Source: Absidia repens
Taxonomy: Eukaryota > Mucoromycota > Mucoromycetes > Mucorales > Cunninghamellaceae
DNA length: 64,000 nt
Assembly: GCA_002105175.1 (NCBI GenBank)
Contig: MCGE01000009.1
Location: forward strand, 186,001 to 250,000
Direction of reading: 5' to 3'
Part shown: piece after piece, positions 14,550 to 28,997 of the stretch
Layout of the letters: each line of letters starts with the position of its first letter
Position numbering within the stretch: position 1 is the first letter of the stretch
The notes under the pieces: model-generated
Databases searched by the model: none
What the model was told of the DNA's origin: nothing
What the model saw: the letters and a program-made list of their open reading frames with translations, nothing else
Program-made: the position numbers and the translations under genes

Positions 14550-15230
14550 GAGTCGTCTTATTGGTAAAACAAAATGAGGACAAAGAAAAAATAACCTGCT
14601 GGCGAATTTGGCGAATTTGTCATTTTAAGCACCGCTAGCGGGTGGCAGTGACGGGTGTGCCAAAATCCAGTATGTATGTGTCTGAATAAAGTATATCACA
14701 TTGTCAATAAACCCAGTGATTCATTATTGTCAGGAATCCATATCTTGTAAATACTGTCGATATTTGGATTCAAAAATACAAATGGTTTGTTAAAAAAAAA
14801 AAAAAAAAAAGAACGATCAAAGCCCAATCGACATATCTATTTTTATTCTTCGGGATTTTTTGCCTTAATTGCTTGAGCGTGCGCAAGAAAGATAATTGTC
14901 ACTATTCAAATCACCTTGAAGAAAAGCAACAGTTAATGAATAGTAAAGAGGGGAAAATAAGCAGAATCAGGAACGGATAAAGGGCAGCAAACTCGAGTGA
15001 AAAATGGGAAATGACTTATAATTGGTTCAATTACCCATACACAATTTAATGTCAGTCAATACTGTGATACAATGGTTTCCTTTGAGGTATTTAGGTACAG
15101 TATTTTACTTTTTCTTCTTCCTTTTTCTCTTCCTCTCCCTATCCCTTTATTTCTTTATTGTAAATACCTCCTATATATATATATTTATATTTATATAACA
15201 TCAACATATCATCAACCTATTGTACGAACT
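14550..15230. other. divergent intergenic region
   Basis: It lies between two divergently read genes and so probably contains both promoters. It holds a poly-A tract at 14791-14808 and, just before the plus-strand gene, a TATATATATATTTATAT stretch at 15172-15188 with a pyrimidine-rich run before it. Confidence 0.45.
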
Positions 15231-15563
15231 ATGAATATTATTGCACCTTGTCCTCAAAAACCCACCTCAGCATTACAGCAAAACTGGAAGTCGACACCTG
15301 TTCAGCAGAATGAAGTGATAGATGAAGCCTGTTTTGAACTTCGTCAAATCCTCCTTTCTCAAGGCAATTTTATGAACCGAATTTATTGTACGACAGCTGT
15401 TAGATCGGATGATCCCATTAGCATTCGGACCAACCACCCTTTGCCTGGCTTTACCCCTTTACAGCAAAGAACTGCTTCAGATACAACTAACAATTGTGAT
15501 CAACAACGTCCTCGGTCTCTAAGTGTAGGCAATACCCGTCCTCTGGTCAACTTGGTACATTGA
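15231..15563 (+). CDS. small uncharacterised protein (110 aa)
   Basis: This is a single-exon frame of 110 residues starting MNIIAPCPQKPTSALQQNW. An in-frame upstream ATG at 15072 would add a low-complexity hydrophobic stretch made from the T/C-rich and TA-rich leader. The start at 15231 is preferred because it follows that leader and a TATA-like run. The protein has a possible helix (EVIDEACFELRQILLSQ) and a Ser/Thr/Pro/Gln-rich remainder. No family is recognised. The TGA at 15561 is followed by T/A-rich DNA with AATAAA at about 15781. Coding status rests on composition and codon pattern only. Confidence 0.55.
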   Translation: MNIIAPCPQKPTSALQQNWKSTPVQQNEVIDEACFELRQILLSQGNFMNRIYCTTAVRSDDPISIRTNHPLPGFTPLQQRTASDTTNNCDQQRPRSLSVGNTRPLVNLVH

Positions 15564-16048
15564 TTGATGTATTATTTGTTTTTGTTTTTTTTTGAAGTGG
15601 GTGAATTATTTGTATATATTCTATATATTCCCTCTCTTTGTCTTGTCACACTACGCACATAAACATACACACACACACACACACACACTATACATGTTTT
15701 TATATTCCTCTTCACTTGTTACCCCATGTTTTCTTCTTTGTCCATAGTTGTATAGTCATATTTATTTTATTTTTTGTCATAATAAAAAAAAACCAACAAC
15801 ATTTCATACAAAACTACGTTAAAGCTTATCTAATACTGCGCAGAACTCAGACATAGACAACAAATATAATAAAATCGGATTTTTTATTTCAAAGTGGAGC
15901 GATATAAAAAAAGGATATTTACAAATATACTAACTAATCAAATTGGGTAATAAAGGTTGGGTATAGGGATAGTTTAAAAATATACAGAAAAAAAAAAAAA
16001 AAAAAAAGGCAGAGGAAGAATCAATAATAATAATAAAGTGAGAGAGTG
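15564..16048. other. convergent intergenic region with (CA)n
   Basis: It contains a (CA) microsatellite at about 15663-15689, AATAAA at about 15781, and a poly-A tract at 15988-16008. It is the 3' flank of two convergent genes. Confidence 0.5.
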
Positions 16049-17766
16049 TCAGTGTTTCTCTTCCAACATTCCATCCGGGCCTTCAAAGACATTAATAAAA
16101 ACAGCCACAGTCAAAATAATTGCAAAACGACACCAGCGTTGTACTTTTGTCACCATTCCTGTCGCATTTCCTTGGTTGTCCTTCGGTTGTCCAGCTACCA
16201 AAAGTCCAGTTGAGTAAGCATGTGTTGATTTTGATGTCATAGTAGGATAAAGATTGTAAGAGGTCTTGATATCAGATGCATCTAGCGGGCCGAATAGGTC
16301 ATCGTCTTTATTGTTGCCATCATCATGATGATCATCGTATTTGTTCATTACAATGTCGGAGTAATAGTTGCAGTCATCGTCCAGAAATGCAGGTGGCGTT
16401 TGAGTGGATGACATATAAAAGCAAGAGGTATCCGTAAAGCAAGCTAATTTTTGTTGTTTGAAACCATCAGGGAGGGATGAATAGCCGTCATCGTCATTGT
16501 TAACATCATCTTCAATACGCCAATGTTGTGTTGTTGTACCGATGTCAGGGGTGATATTCATGGTTTGATTCGAATGCCACGCCTTTTCCAGTTCAGTCAT
16601 CAAATTGTTGTTGTTTTCCACTGTGGGCGCTGTTGTGTGACGAGAGGGAAAATGACCGCCATTGCTGCTTTTCAGGGTGGTGGCGGCACTGGAGCTGCTG
16701 TGACTGAGGGCTAGGATGCTTCGACTGTTCTCGTTCATGTTTCCCAATACACCATGCTCTACAAGATTCATCAACGTGTGTCGGTGTTCTTCAAGTGATA
16801 CGTTGAGTTGCGCAATGTGACTGAATTGTCGTTGATAGGCATCATTGAGCTGGGTATAACCATCGCGCGTCCACTGGCCAACCTTGAATTGGTGTTGAAG
16901 TGCGTCGACATCGTAAAGCGCTCTGTCTAGTCGTTCTTGTACTGATTGCCTTGTGTGCACCAATTGATTGTTTTCGTTTTCCAGTTGGCGAATTTTGGTT
17001 TGCAAATCATTCAAGACTGAGTCATGCTGTTGGCGTTGTTGACAGGCTTCTTCATCGTATTCGTCAAGATTGTTCTGATGATATCGCCGTTGCTTGCATG
17101 GATGCTGTTGTTGCCGCTGCCGCATGCTTTTGTATTGACGGTCCTCTTCCATTTCTTCAATTTGCTGTGTTGCCAAATCCAAATGATCCTTGAGCAGTGT
17201 GATATCATATTCCAGTTCGCGTGCTTTTCGGTCATGAACCATTTGCAACTTGTCGCTTTCTTGTTGTGCATCTTCCAGAAGTCGTTGTAACTCCATGTTC
17301 TTGTCCTGTAGTTCACCAAGTGCCACCTGATGAGCTTTTTGTTGAGATAATAATAAAAGACATTGCTCGTCGTCAAGGTGATCATCTCCGTCGTCAAACT
17401 CATTACTATTTTCGTCTTGCTGTTTTTGCTGTTGTAATAACGATTCGTATTGTGATTTAAGTGCTGCATTGTTTTCCAAAAGATAGTGACCCAATTCGGC
17501 AGCCAAAGCAAGATCTAATAGAACAAAAAAGATGGGTAATGAGTAAAATGCAAAAAGGGGTAATGGGCACGGTGTTTACCTTTTTCTTTTTCGCGTAAAG
17601 AAGCATGAGCATTTTTAAGTAAGCCAGCCAATTCAGCAGCAGATTTTTCCGCAGCCCAGGAGAGTGAAGAAAAAGTGGTTGCAGGTGAAGACGGTTCAGA
17701 CCATAAATCGTTTGACATATTAGCCCTTTTCAATGATAAAGGTTGTGGACGTTGACCAGCAAACAT
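16049..17766 (-). CDS. tail-anchored coiled-coil protein with a CC1-box-like (AAxxG) motif, candidate dynein adaptor
   Basis: Two exons (17580-17766 and 16049-17514) give 550 residues. Around residues 63-75 the protein reads DLALAAELGHYLL, which matches the CC1 box (AAxxG) of BICD, BICDR, HAP1 and Spindly that binds dynein light intermediate chain. The intron falls exactly at its start. Long glutamine-rich heptad coiled coils follow (about 76-290, for example LGELQDKNMELQRLLEDAQQ), as in BICD-family adaptors. An acidic, Asn/Asp-rich disordered region comes next. A single hydrophobic segment at about 523-539 (WCRFAIILTVAVFINVF) sits eleven residues from the end, the layout of a tail anchor. 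Function is inference: a membrane-attached motor adaptor or tether. A golgin-like tether with a chance AAxxG is the alternative. An internal Met17 could be the true start. Confidence 0.8.
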
Positions 17767-18433
17767 TACGAACGATACGGTATTAGTGATAGAATAGGTA
17801 TATAATAATAGTAATGATAATAATAATAATAAAAATAGAAAGAAGAAGAAGAAAAAGAAAAAGACAGAAAGAAAGAGAAAAAAGTCGTTGCCCGTTCGGG
17901 ATTATTTATAAAAAGACAGGAGCACAATAACCTGGTGTGTGAATTATAAACCTTGTGCCCCTTATATCGACAACTCCTTGCAGTTCGGGCATATGATCTC
18001 CTGGCTCTTTCATATGATTGCTCCTTTAAAGTCATGGACATTCACAGAGGCATATGTCTTTTTTTGGTATTCATGTTGTGTCCCCTCCTTCAGCTCCTCC
18101 TCATTTCAATAAAGCGGTGAATTAATGAAAAAGGCAAGTCTATGGACAGATCATGCATAATTAAAAAAGGATACTGTAGGCATTCGGTCTGTTTTTTCAG
18201 AAAGTGCACTGACCCCCAATTTTACAATTGATGAATATTGCTAAAAATACTTCTTTTTATTGATATAACATATATACATACATAAAATATCGCAAACTAC
18301 AAATGACTACACTATACAGATTGATTTGCTATACTATTATCAATTGCAATATACTACACTAATTAAAATGAACTAGACTAATCAATCACGATGCTACCAA
18401 CCAAACTAGTTATCGCCATGATACCAATGCTTG
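17767..18433. other. intergenic
   Basis: It holds an (ATA/ATT)-rich trinucleotide stretch at about 17801-17830, AG-rich sequence to 17882, and motifs weakly resembling the repeat family's left side at 18290-18400 (ACTAGACTAATC). No gene was seen. Confidence 0.4.
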
Positions 18434-21284
<2,851 letters not shown>

Positions 21285-21739
21285 GATTGTTTATGTAGCT
21301 TTGATAGAGGGAGAGAAAGAGCAAAACGAAAAGTGTGACCAAAAAAATCACATCATTTTAAATTCCGCAATTTTGTCTATCCAACTTCACACTTCCAAAG
21401 GTTAATCTACTGGGTACTTGGGAGGGGAGAAGGTTATCCATAAAATCAGCCATTCCTGCCTGTCATTTTGCAACTCTATAGGCGATCCATAGGGAATGAA
21501 TGGAATTCATTGGGTCTTCCTCCGCTGCCCTTTCCTCATGCATCCAGCATGACCAACTTTTTAAGCCATTTAAAAAATCCCTTTCAGCCTTATTTTATAA
21601 ATCCCGGTACTGTATACCACAGTAGATGGAATATTGAGCACGACATTTCGTCATAGCTGCGAACCGCTCTTTTTGCAAAGGCACTTCAGCATTTTTCTTA
21701 CACGCACATGTATTGCATAGTACAGAGTGTGTATATCCA
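21285..21739. other. intergenic, upstream of RECQ1
   Basis: No gene is supported. This is the probable promoter side of the helicase gene; repeat copy D begins at about 21740. Confidence 0.4.
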
Positions 21740-23105
21740 TTCTATAGGTCAAACCAATATATGAGAGATGATGTAAAAGTAAAAAAAAAAAAAAAAAATC
21801 CCAAGACTTATTTTATTCAAATGTAAATATAAGCTATGACAACTATATTAAATAGGTTCAATCAAAATATAATGGCGCATATCTAAATGTGAGATGATTA
21901 GTTCGTGTGTGTGGGCGAGCGGGGCGCGTGTGTGGCGTGTGTAGACTGGGGTTATCCTTTTAGGATAAAGATAATTTCAGTTAATTTAGTCTGAATAAAA
22001 TGTGTAAGCTACCCCACGGTGAGGGACAAAGTATTCTACAGTCAAACGGTTGGGTAAACCAGAATAAGCTGAACTGGCACGCCTTGTCTCCAAACACGCT
22101 AAGGGAGGAGAACAGCCACGCTACCAGTGTTAAATTATAACGGTCACTGCCTTAAAAAAAGGATCACTATATTGACCATTGTTTATGGCGTTGATTGTTG
22201 TAAAAAAAAAATTTGATTCCTATTTTTGTACCGACCTAAAAATAATCACTATCAAAAATCGTTCAAACCCAGCCCATGTGATCTTTTATTTACTTACAAA
22301 GTTTTTTTTTTCGCTCTTGTTCGTTTTTTTTTTTTTCTTTGATTCTTCATAATTGTTGCCCCTATGGGTTATGATGGTTTTTAGATTAGTGTCAGGACTA
22401 GTTTAGAAGGGCTTTCATCTCAGGGATTACAGGATGCATGGGGAAACCCTTTCATTTTGGACTCGGGATTGGGACCACCAATGGTTAGCTTTTTGGAGTC
22501 TTCATTAGCTTAGTTTAGTGTTAGTTTGTCCATAGTTTATATATATATGAATTAAATATGTGTCTTTTTACATGCTTCAATGAAAATATGTACCAATAAT
22601 CTCTTTCATGCCTTGTGTAATAGGTCCCTTTTTTATTGTCACCAACTCTTCTGATATGTTGACAAATGTAATATTTCAATAAAAGATGTCCTTTTATCGC
22701 CTTTCTCATACCTTGTATAGTACTGTACATTATATTAGCTTTTATTTCACAATTATTACTTTAGATTAGTGTTGCTCATTTTTTAAATCTCATATTGTCT
22801 CTCTCACGCTTCCTCCAATAGATTCTTCCATTTTATCCCTTGCTACAATAGACCCACATCTTTAGCTTTAGTTTCTTCAAATGTTTTTAAATAAAATATA
22901 CCTTTTTATGAACTATCTTCTGGCACATCAAATAGTAAACAAAGCCATTGTCGCAGCCGTTTTGTTCCATTCCTGCCAAATATATTTTTTCTAGTTCACC
23001 CACTGCGACTTCTTCATTACCTATGTACTAGGAACTAGGTTGTAATACTATATCACTTATTATTAAAGATAGCTACATTCCTGCTCGACCAACTGTATCA
23101 ATAAA
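21740..23105 (+). repeat. dispersed repeat copy D
   Basis: This is the best-delimited copy, about 1.4 kb. Left side: TTATTTTATTCAAATGTAAA at 21809-21828, then CATATCTAAATGTGAG. Middle: TATTCTACAGTCAAA at 22032. Core: GGGAAACCCTTTCATTTTGG at 22441-22460. The right end, ATTCCTGCTCGACC near 23078, is collinear with copy B2. An inverted repeat is visible: the left segment at about 21812-21852 aligns with the reverse complement of about 22505-22560, both reading roughly TTTA-TTCA...ATAAACTATG-ACAA(A)CTA. No protein is encoded. Confidence 0.65.
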
Positions 23106-23566
23106 TGCAGGTACTGATATACGTGTCGCCAGATGCATACAACCGTTTGTACTGTTTTCTAGCTTTGATATAATTATTTTCCTCTACCGTCCTAACGTCA
23201 AGCAACTGGTTAACAGTTTCAGGCCATTTAATGTGAAATATGGTTCGATTTCAACTCTATCGGTTCATATCAATCAGCCTAGACTATGTCGTCAGCGTCA
23301 TTTCCGCTGGACTATAACTATTGTATATATCCCCCCCCGGTACCGTACATTTATTTTTACTATTTGTATAAATCTTTACAATTGACGCTTTCTTCAGTTA
23401 TTTTTTCCTTTGACTAGAAATGCTCTCAAGTAAAATTCCATTTTCCTCAGGCATACCCTACTACAATGACTGCATTAGGTAAAAATAGTACTCATTTATT
23501 ACATATACGATATTCCCTCGTTTTATAGTATTTTTTTTCCTTAATTGATATGACAAATTATCTGCT

Positions 23567-24016
23567 TTATGCTGCCGTATGTCTTCTATTGTTTCTCTCT
23601 CTCTTTTCTATCATTGTAACCTCTTGCTCTTTTTTTAACTCTCTTTGTTCATTACAGGAAATTTTACCACGATCTTTTATTTTCTTGATTCTTACTCTCT
23701 TACTGTTATATATTGATTCATTTAATGTAATCTGGGTTTTGATAAAAGAGTATAATATTCTGTGTGAATGCGAATTTGCTGTTGATGGTGCCGTTTTCTT
23801 TTTATGCGGGAAAGCAATTCTCTTCACTCGTCTCATAGTCAAACCAGATATTAAAATTTTTTGGTCGATGAAGTTGCGGGGTTTAAATGAATCGATCAAA
23901 TGGGGCAAGTGTTGAACAGGATTAAAGTTGGGTACTTCAGGTACCAAAGTAGGCATAGGCAAAGAAGTATCGTATGAGAAAAGAAAGGGCTTTAAATAGT
24001 TAGCCATATCGAACAC
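23567..24016 (-). CDS. doubtful open frame (149 aa) divergent to the homeobox gene
   Basis: This minus-strand frame begins MFDMANYLKPFLFSYD and has a proline/phenylalanine-rich first third (PTLVPEVPNFNPVQHLPHL) that looks more protein-like than random AT-rich DNA. The last third is lysine/arginine-rich and low in complexity. No family is recognised. It may be the first exon of a small gene, or chance. It lies 360 bp from the homeobox start in divergent orientation. The surrounding 23106-24375 is otherwise without features except (TA)9 at about 24101-24121 and a CT-rich leader at 24281-24350. Confidence 0.2.
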   Translation of the reverse strand: MFDMANYLKPFLFSYDTSLPMPTLVPEVPNFNPVQHLPHLIDSFKPRNFIDQKILISGLTMRRVKRIAFPHKKKTAPSTANSHSHRILYSFIKTQITLNESIYNSKRVRIKKIKDRGKISCNEQRELKKEQEVTMIEKRERNNRRHTAA

Positions 24017-24375
24017 ATTATTAATGTTAGAAAAAGAAAAAGAAAAATGCGACTATGGTTGCTCTACAATTTATTAGTTAGTTAGTTGAATTTGGTGCTA
24101 TATATATATATATATATATATTACAGTGAAAGAAAGTACAGTTGCACGAAATATTGATAGTCCGTCAGTCGCTAAATTGAAAATAAAAAAAAAATAATAA
24201 CCTTTTTCTTTTTCTCATTCAATAACACTACCAACCCCTTCCAGTCCTTTACTTTACTTTACTTTCCTTAAGTCATTCCTTATCCCCCAAACTCTCTCTC
24301 TCTTCTCCTCTCTCTTCTTCTACTTCTTCTTTACCGCCCCTCTATTCGTTCCTTTTCCTTTTATTATTATTTTTT

Positions 24376-25880
24376 ATGATGAACTCCACCGCTCTTATTC
24401 CTTCTCAACAACAAGACCAACTTCTTGATGACCCTCATTCAAAAAAACGAACTCGTGTGACACCCACTCAACTATCTATATTGGAAGATACATTTTCTGT
24501 AAGTGCTACACCCGACAGCAAGATGCGGAAACACTTGGCTCAAAAACTCCAAATGCCTGAACGATCTATTCAAATATGGTTCCAAAATCGACGTGCTAAG
24601 GTCAAGATGCTTCAACGACGTGCCCTTCTACGCGAGGAACAAGAAATGGCAAGGGCAAAGATTTATGCTGAAGCCGCTGTCGCCGCTGCCTCTGTCTCTC
24701 AACACCATGCTCATGCTGCAACAAGCGCAGCTATGCCTCCCCCTCCTCCTTCTTCTTATTGGTATGGTTCCAGTTCTATCAACCCTACCTTTCCTCACCA
24801 TTTAGCAACTAAAATACCTATTCAACGGTCTTGGAGTTCCGATCCTGCCCCTTCCTCTATGATCCGACATCCTTATCAACAACAATCTCTCCAGCATCAT
24901 CATCATCAACAACAACAACAACAGCAACATAATCAACATCACCTTCAGCAATCATCTTCTCAATATCATTCTCATCCACCTCATCAACCCTCCAATCTCT
25001 CATCATCCATGTACCCTATCACCTCTTTTGACGGCGCTTTGACGGGTGAATCTAAAGAATCCTTTTACCATGGCAATATTTCTCCATCACCTACTCCCAA
25101 TCCAGTCAGCGACCTCGGTAAGTTTTACATATGCATTCAAAAAAAAAAAAAAAAAAAAAAAAAGTACAATGGTTTATGTTTACTAATCACTTGAATATAG
25201 AATCCTTCAAACCTTTGAACGACGCTTCATTTATTGACAACATGACACCTGCAGCAAGCGATGTAACGACTGGCGTCATTAATGTGAATGCTGTGACTAT
25301 TGGAACATGGCACCGAATGAAAATTAACCAGCAAGATCTCTTATGCTGCTTCCAACTCTCTGAACGTACTTTTGAATGGCATATCCGGGATAGCAATTAT
25401 CATTTCAAGATGGTGATTTCATTTGATTTGGTTACCTCTTTAGACATTACTATCTTGGATAATGGTATCTTTGCTCAAATCGACATGGAACTCAATGAAC
25501 CACCACTCTTCTTTATGGAAAACATGGATGATCTTACTTGGACACAGTGTAGTGATTTTACAGAGGGAATGCAAGCAACATGTCATTTGCATCATACCCT
25601 TCGGGGTTTGGCGTCTGATCTTCGACAGGAACTCTTAGGCATGATAAGCATGGATCAACATTTATGTCAAGTGATTCGGTTTCCTATGGTTCCACCCATC
25701 GCCGATCTTTCCTTGGGAATGATGCCTGCTACAACTGCTACTACAACTGCCACTACTGGAAACTACAGTGGCGAAGAAATTACTTCTTTGGATCCATCTT
25801 CTCTTATGTCCTGGCGTCATCAAAGTCTTCCTTTGAACATGGAGGATTTTGAATGGTCTCATCCTTCCACCAACTTTTAG
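24376..25880 (+). CDS. homeodomain transcription factor (fungal Phx1-like)
   Basis: Two exons (24376-25117 and 25201-25880) give 473 residues. A homeodomain spans about 23-82, with KKRTRVTPTQLSILEDTF at its start and the recognition helix ERSIQIWFQNRRAKVK (W68, F69, N71, R73) intact. It is followed by Ala-rich and His/Gln-rich low complexity (about 100-210) from CAT/CAA runs. The second exon encodes a conserved-looking globular part (GTWHRMKINQQDLLCCFQLS, then a beta-rich segment with MVISFDLVTSLDITIL), the arrangement of S. pombe Phx1-type factors. It presumably acts in the nucleus. A CT-rich leader precedes the ATG; a second ATG directly follows the first. The intron carries a run of about 24 A near its donor. 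Confidence 0.88.
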
Positions 25881-26151
25881 ACTATTTATTTTTTTATCCC
25901 CTTTGCCTCGTATCTTTTTTTTTATTTTTATTCCTTCTCATTTTGAATACCTTTTCTATTCAATCCTATTGTTTATTTCAATATCCTCATTTATTATTTA
26001 TTTATCAACTTTTTTTTATCCTTTGAATAAAAAAATGTACTTTTATTGACATTTGACGTAGATCGGTGTTTGAACTACACTCCCGTTTGGCTCTTTTTTT
26101 TTTAGGCTTGTCAATTTTTTTTTTTTTTTTTTTATCATTCCTTTCTTCCCC

Positions 26152-28151
26152 ATGATCCGATCAATATTAAAATGTCCAAGGTCAACACTGGCTACAAATA
26201 CAAAGTATTCAACACTATTGTCCAATGTTAAACGGTATCAACGCTTTTACACCACACCCGCTGGTACAGACAAACCAACTATCACCAAAGAATCCATGAC
26301 TCCTTTGGGTCGACATCTTCGCGACTCGATAAAGGTAAAATTTGAACACTTGTTTACACCGTTGATCACACCCTTTTCACTTTTTTTTATATCTCTCACC
26401 CCACCCTTTTTTTTTTTTTGTAGCTTACTGGACCAATGACGGTGGCCCATTACATCAGACAAGTTCTGGTCAATCCTCTTAGCGGGTATTATATGCATGG
26501 TGATGTGTTCGGCCAAGAAGGTGATTTTGTTACGTCTCCTGAAATCAGTCAAATGTTTGGAGAAGTAAGTCAGGAACAACATATCATGGTGTATATATAG
26601 GTTGCAGTCCTTACTTTTAGTTATTTTTAGCTCTGTGGGATCTGGTATTTGACCGAATGGATGCGCTTAGGGAAACCCGAACACACTCAGATTGTCGAAT
26701 TTGGCCCTGGTAGAGGGACATTGATGAGTGATATGGTCAGAGTAAGTATCAAGAAATGCGTTTGGGAATTTTATACTTTGATATACTAACTGTTTTGTTT
26801 GTTCGTTCACTCACTCTTTCTCTCACATGCATAGACTTGGAAGCAATTCCCTCACTTTTACAAAACTATCACCGGAATTCATTTGGTGGAAGCCAGTCCT
26901 GGGTTACGCAAAATGCAACGAGCAGCTCTTGTTCAAGGATCTACAGATTCAGATGTCAGTCGTATTGAAAGCAAGGAAACAGCCGGGATGAACCCAGCAG
27001 AATCTATTACTCGTGAAGATGGCCTGAAGATTTGTTGGCATGATGGCATCGAATTGGTCCCTGGTAAGTTAACAACAAAATAGAGAGTATAGCTTTTGTC
27101 AAAGTGTAATATGGAATAATTGATTTACCAAATATGTTTCTATTAGAACAATGGTCCTTTATCATGGCTCACGAATTCTTTGATGCTTTACCGGTTCACA
27201 GCTTTGAAGTAAGATCAGAAAAAGAAAAAAGAAATATTATTGACATATGACTTGGATGGCTGACATGATCATTTTTCTCTGTTACAGAAAACATCTGAAG
27301 GTTGGCGCGAAATGCTTGTGGATATGGATGATACCAACGAAAAGTAAGTCAATTAGCTTGTTCATAGGATTAGCCTTAGGTTAACTCTTTTCTTCCCCTA
27401 TTTAGCGAATTCAATTTCCGACTGGTCAAGTCGCCTGTGGACACTATTGCTGGAAAGTTTTATATGAAGGATGACAAGTATTCGTCATATCAAGAAGGAG
27501 ATCGAATTGAAATTTCTCCTGATAGTTGGAGTATTGCTGATAAGATGGCTAAATTGGTGGACACTCATGGTGGTACTGGATTGATGATTGATTATGGCCA
27601 AGACTTCGCTCAAGGTGATACGCTAAGGGTAAGAAACAAAAAGAAAGGGAGGGCGGCAAATGAAGGGAGTACCAAAGATAGCTAACGTCGGCTTTTTTTT
27701 TTCCCTCTATAAGGCTATCAAGAAGCACAAATTTGTCCACCCTATGACCGAACCAGGTAGTGCTGATCTTAGTGTGGATGTTGATTTCGCTTCTTTGAAA
27801 GATCATATGACCAAGGAATCTGGTAAGTCTGTTCATGTCCATTTATTGATAAACCAGATCTGACCAATTCGTGCTTTCTATCATATCATAGGTGTTACTA
27901 CAAATGGACCTGTTACACAATCTGAATTTCTCCAAAGTCTGGGAATTCAGGTACGAATGGAAATGCTATTGAAAAATGCGACGTCAAGACCTGCTCGAAA
28001 CAATATCATTGAAAGCTTTAAACGACTACTGGATCCAGCGGCCATGGGAAGAATTTACAAAGTATTGGCATTCTCCAAAGAACAACCCTCTTCTGGTATG
28101 AAGAAATCTATTGAAGAAGCAAGACCTGTTGGGTTTCACCATTTGAATTAG
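26152..28151 (+). CDS. NDUFAF7/MidA-like protein arginine methyltransferase, mitochondrial complex I assembly
   Basis: Nine exons give 457 residues: 26152-26334, 26424-26564, 26631-26741, 26835-27063, 27147-27208, 27288-27343, 27406-27628, 27714-27822, 27892-28151. The N-terminus (MIRSILKCPRSTLATNTKY) is basic with no acidic residues for about 40 positions, as a mitochondrial presequence. It is followed by GPMTVAHYIRQVLVNPLSGY and GDFVTSPEISQMFGE, family signatures. The SAM-binding loop is EFGPGRGTLMSD (131-142). MAHEFFDALPVHSFE and LMIDYGQD are further conserved blocks. In animals the enzyme dimethylates an arginine of NDUFS2 early in complex I assembly (established). Presence fits an organism that retains complex I. 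Confidence 0.95.
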
Positions 28152-28951
28152 TATTTAGAATTTTTTAAGTTGTAGTTGTAGTCGTTATATCTTTACGTAA
28201 ATTTTGGTATTATATTATTCTATTTTATCGTTTTATCATTTTATAATAAAAGCCCAATTCGTCAATATATCTAGCGATCATGCCATATATACTAGTCTTC
28301 AAGAATATATTACCATGTATGATTATTTTCGTCATTTCTTTTTTGTGTTATGATTTATCTTGCTGGGATGGTCGTACCTTTTTGGTTTTTACCCCACGTC
28401 TTTATTTGGAAGTAAATCCCCAATTAGGTCACATTGCTATTGATGTTTAACATTGGTCATGTGTTTATTTCAATCATATTTGACGAATCTTGATCTTTTT
28501 AATAAAACTCTCAAGACAATATATAAATGGTTGGTTTATGCACTCATAGTTGTTACTGATTGTCATTCTGATACATATCAGCTGTAAATTTTATGTATGA
28601 TATTGAAGAAAAGTGGTCAATGGAAAGAGCAGGGAGCGAACGCTTTGTGCGGTATTTAAAAATAAATGATAAGGATTCATCTCTTTAGATTACTCATATC
28701 ATTGAATAAAAGAATGGTGTGATCCTATGGTCCCAACTTGGGGGGTTTTTTTTTTTTTTTTCAAACAGATGATAGGTAAAAACATCTTTTAGATCATGGA
28801 TAATAGGCATATCTGGGATTCAGTTGACTCCATACATAGACTGAAGCAACTTTAGAAATATATGATAGAAATTCAAATTAACAATGATGGCAAGCACTGA
28901 TATTACAGAAATATCACACTATGCCAGCCATATTTTGCGGCTATTATTATC

Positions 28952-28997
<46 letters not shown>

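Noticed and set aside
14603..14613. Upstream start MTNSPNSPAG for the C2H2 protein
   Set aside because: Joining its GT donor to the next exon gives an immediate stop (GAC TCA TGA), so the ATG at 14549 was used.
15072..15230. N-terminal extension of the 110-aa protein
   Set aside because: It translates a T/C-rich and (TA)n leader into a hydrophobic low-complexity peptide; the ATG at 15231 is more plausible.
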